Part shown: positions 5,996 to 6,857 of the stretch, in pieces | How positions within the stretch are numbered: position 1 is the stretch's first letter | How the letters are laid out: each line of letters opens with the position of its first letter | Assembly (NCBI GenBank): GCA_024653845.1 | Contig: JANLHA010000064.1 | Location: forward strand, 1-6,857 | DNA length: 6,857 nt | Reading direction: 5' to 3' | Source: Candidatus Omnitrophota bacterium | GTDB lineage: Bacteria > Omnitrophota > Gorgyraeia > Zapsychrales > JANLHA01 | Translations under genes and position numbers: made by a program | The notes under the pieces: generated by a model | Databases searched by the model: none | What the model saw: only the letters and a program-made list of their open reading frames with translations | What the model was told of the DNA's origin: nothing

Positions 5996-6799
5996 TTAAA
6001 TTTTCTGAGCAAGAACAATTCGCGGTGTCCCGACGTAATCATTAAAAAATTCGATCGAAGTGTATTGACTTGTTTTCTGAAAAAGCTGGACCATCGCAGG
6101 CTTTTGTCCATCACCAATTTCTAAAATCATTCGGCCATTATTTTTCAACAATTGATGTGCCTTCTCGACGATCAATTGATAATATTTCAAGCCTTCTTCT
6201 CCTCCATCCAAGGCCATTCGTGGTTCTTGTTGAACATCTCTGGGCAACGACGAAAGCTCGGATGTTCTAATATACGGCGGGTTAGAAATAATCATATCAA
6301 ATAATTCGTCTTCGGGGAATGAGCGATTCAAGTATTCTTCCATTGGACAAAGGAAGAACTGAATTTGCGCATCAACGTCATGAGCCCGGGCATTCTCGAA
6401 CGCCAAATCCAAGGCATCTTGTGAGGCATCGATCGAAACAATCCCGGCGCTTGGCAAATTTTTAGCTAAGGCAATAGCAATATTTCCTGAGCCGGTGCCA
6501 ATGTCGAGGATACGAGGACCGAGGAGCGAACCCGAAGAAAAATTCAAGACTTTTAAAGCCTCTTCCACCAAAATTTCCGTCTCTGGTCGCGGGATCAACA
6601 CTCTGGGGCCTACCTTAAGCGTCAATCCCATAAAATCCGCCGTTCCCAAAATGTATTGCAATGGCTCTCCTTGCGCACGCCTTGTTTGCATGGATGCGAA
6701 TGCTTCTCGTTGCCTCTCAGACAATTCTAGGGGGTCAAGATACAGATCCGCCCGTTGACAATCCAACAGCGAAGTTAACATTTGTTCGTGTTCAGTCAT
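5996..6799 (-). CDS. prmC: Peptide chain release factor N5-glutamine methyltransferase
   Basis: PrmC (HemK) methylates the glutamine of the GGQ motif in release factors RF1 and RF2, using S-adenosylmethionine. The 267-residue protein has GEPLQYILG (44-52) and IPRPETE (69-75), which connect the N-terminal and catalytic domains. The SAM-binding motif is DIGTGSG (99-105), and NPPYI (173-177) holds the substrate glutamine. EPRMALDGGEEGL (192-204) is the usual follow-on motif. The N-terminal helical domain is about 20 residues shorter than in E. coli: only about 43 residues precede GEPLQYILG, and the first helix appears to be missing. The start is constrained because the prfA stop TGA lies in the same frame, two codons before the ATG. 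An AGGAG lies 9 nt upstream, inside the end of prfA. Placement directly after prfA is the classic arrangement of the enzyme with its substrate. Confidence 0.96.
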   Translation of the reverse strand: MTEHEQMLTSLLDCQRADLYLDPLELSERQREAFASMQTRRAQGEPLQYILGTADFMGLTLKVGPRVLIPRPETEILVEEALKVLNFSSGSLLGPRILDIGTGSGNIAIALAKNLPSAGIVSIDASQDALDLAFENARAHDVDAQIQFFLCPMEEYLNRSFPEDELFDMIISNPPYIRTSELSSLPRDVQQEPRMALDGGEEGLKYYQLIVEKAHQLLKNNGRMILEIGDGQKPAMVQLFQKTSQYTSIEFFNDYVGTPRIVLAQKI

Positions 6800-6802
6800 A
6801 AA

Positions 6803-6857
6803 TCATTGCTCCTGACGAGTCATTTCTTCTTCCGCACGCATTAACGCATCCGTTAAC
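6803..6857 (-). CDS. prfA: Peptide chain release factor 1, C-terminal end only
   Basis: Seventeen codons and a TGA (6805-6803) lie in the frame running in from the right edge, ending LTDALMRAEEEMTRQEQ. The start is outside the window. The short piece resembles the end of RF1, where a phrase like LxDALI followed by an acidic helix closes the protein. The stronger argument is context: prfA directly before prmC is one of the most conserved bacterial gene pairs. The gene stops 3 nt before the prmC ATG, is in frame with it, and carries prmC's ribosome-binding site (AGGAG). The sequence is too short to be certain. An alternative reading as a disrupted prmC N terminus is considered under the findings. 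Confidence 0.65.
   Translation of the reverse strand, partial: LTDALMRAEEEMTRQEQ

Noticed and set aside
1..6857. CRISPR array, insertion sequence, tRNA or rRNA genes
   Set aside because: No regularly spaced repeats, transposase-like protein, terminal inverted repeats with target duplication, or tRNA/rRNA signatures were seen on either strand.

Overview
The window is bacterial chromosomal DNA, with housekeeping genes packed tightly on the minus strand. It carries a peptidoglycan gene (murA), a four-gene block of tryptophan biosynthesis and a c-di-GMP-type riboswitch. Together these point to a free-living, walled bacterium that uses cyclic-dinucleotide signalling. The order prfA-prmC-murA, the overlapping genes and the GEMM-I element would suit an uncultivated diderm lineage such as Omnitrophota or a deltaproteobacterial-like group. 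That placement is a guess from gene order and protein character, not a phylogenetic result.

Layout, read in the minus-strand direction of transcription from the right edge: the 3' end of prfA (6857-6803), prmC (6799-5996), murA (5977-4706), trpG (4706-4116), trpD (4132-3122), trpC (3131-2340) and trpF (2328-1702). Gaps are at most 18 nt and three junctions overlap (murA/trpG by 1 nt in TAATG, trpG/trpD by 17 nt, trpD/trpC by 10 nt), so this reads as one operon. TrpG supplies ammonia to the anthranilate synthase partner TrpE, and TrpD, TrpF and TrpC then carry anthranilate to indole-3-glycerol phosphate. trpE, trpB and trpA are not in the window. A weak AT-rich terminator-like hairpin follows trpF.

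The 364-nt gap 1338-1701 is the most interesting part. On the minus strand it holds, in order, the weak hairpin after trpF, a good sigma70-type promoter (TTGACT, 17 nt, TATGTT) with a palindrome in its spacer, a class I cyclic-di-GMP (GEMM-I) aptamer, and a strong intrinsic terminator whose U-tract ends 11 nt before the ATG of the next gene. The aptamer has the conserved GGCAAACC and GACGCAAAGC segments, a GAAA tetraloop and a CCUAA/UAUGG tetraloop receptor. A 13-nt segment at the 5' edge of the aptamer, including the predicted ligand-contacting G, is perfectly complementary to the 3' arm of the terminator. Two near-copies of one strand (GCCGAUAAAGG) therefore compete for one partner. One aptamer arm is expanded and contains a possible 17-codon ORF.

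The controlled gene (1337-612) encodes an unrecognised membrane protein with one N-terminal and three C-terminal membrane segments around a region of about 115 residues that probably lies outside the membrane. It converges, 8 nt away, on a plus-strand gene of unknown function (1-603) whose 5' end lies outside the window.
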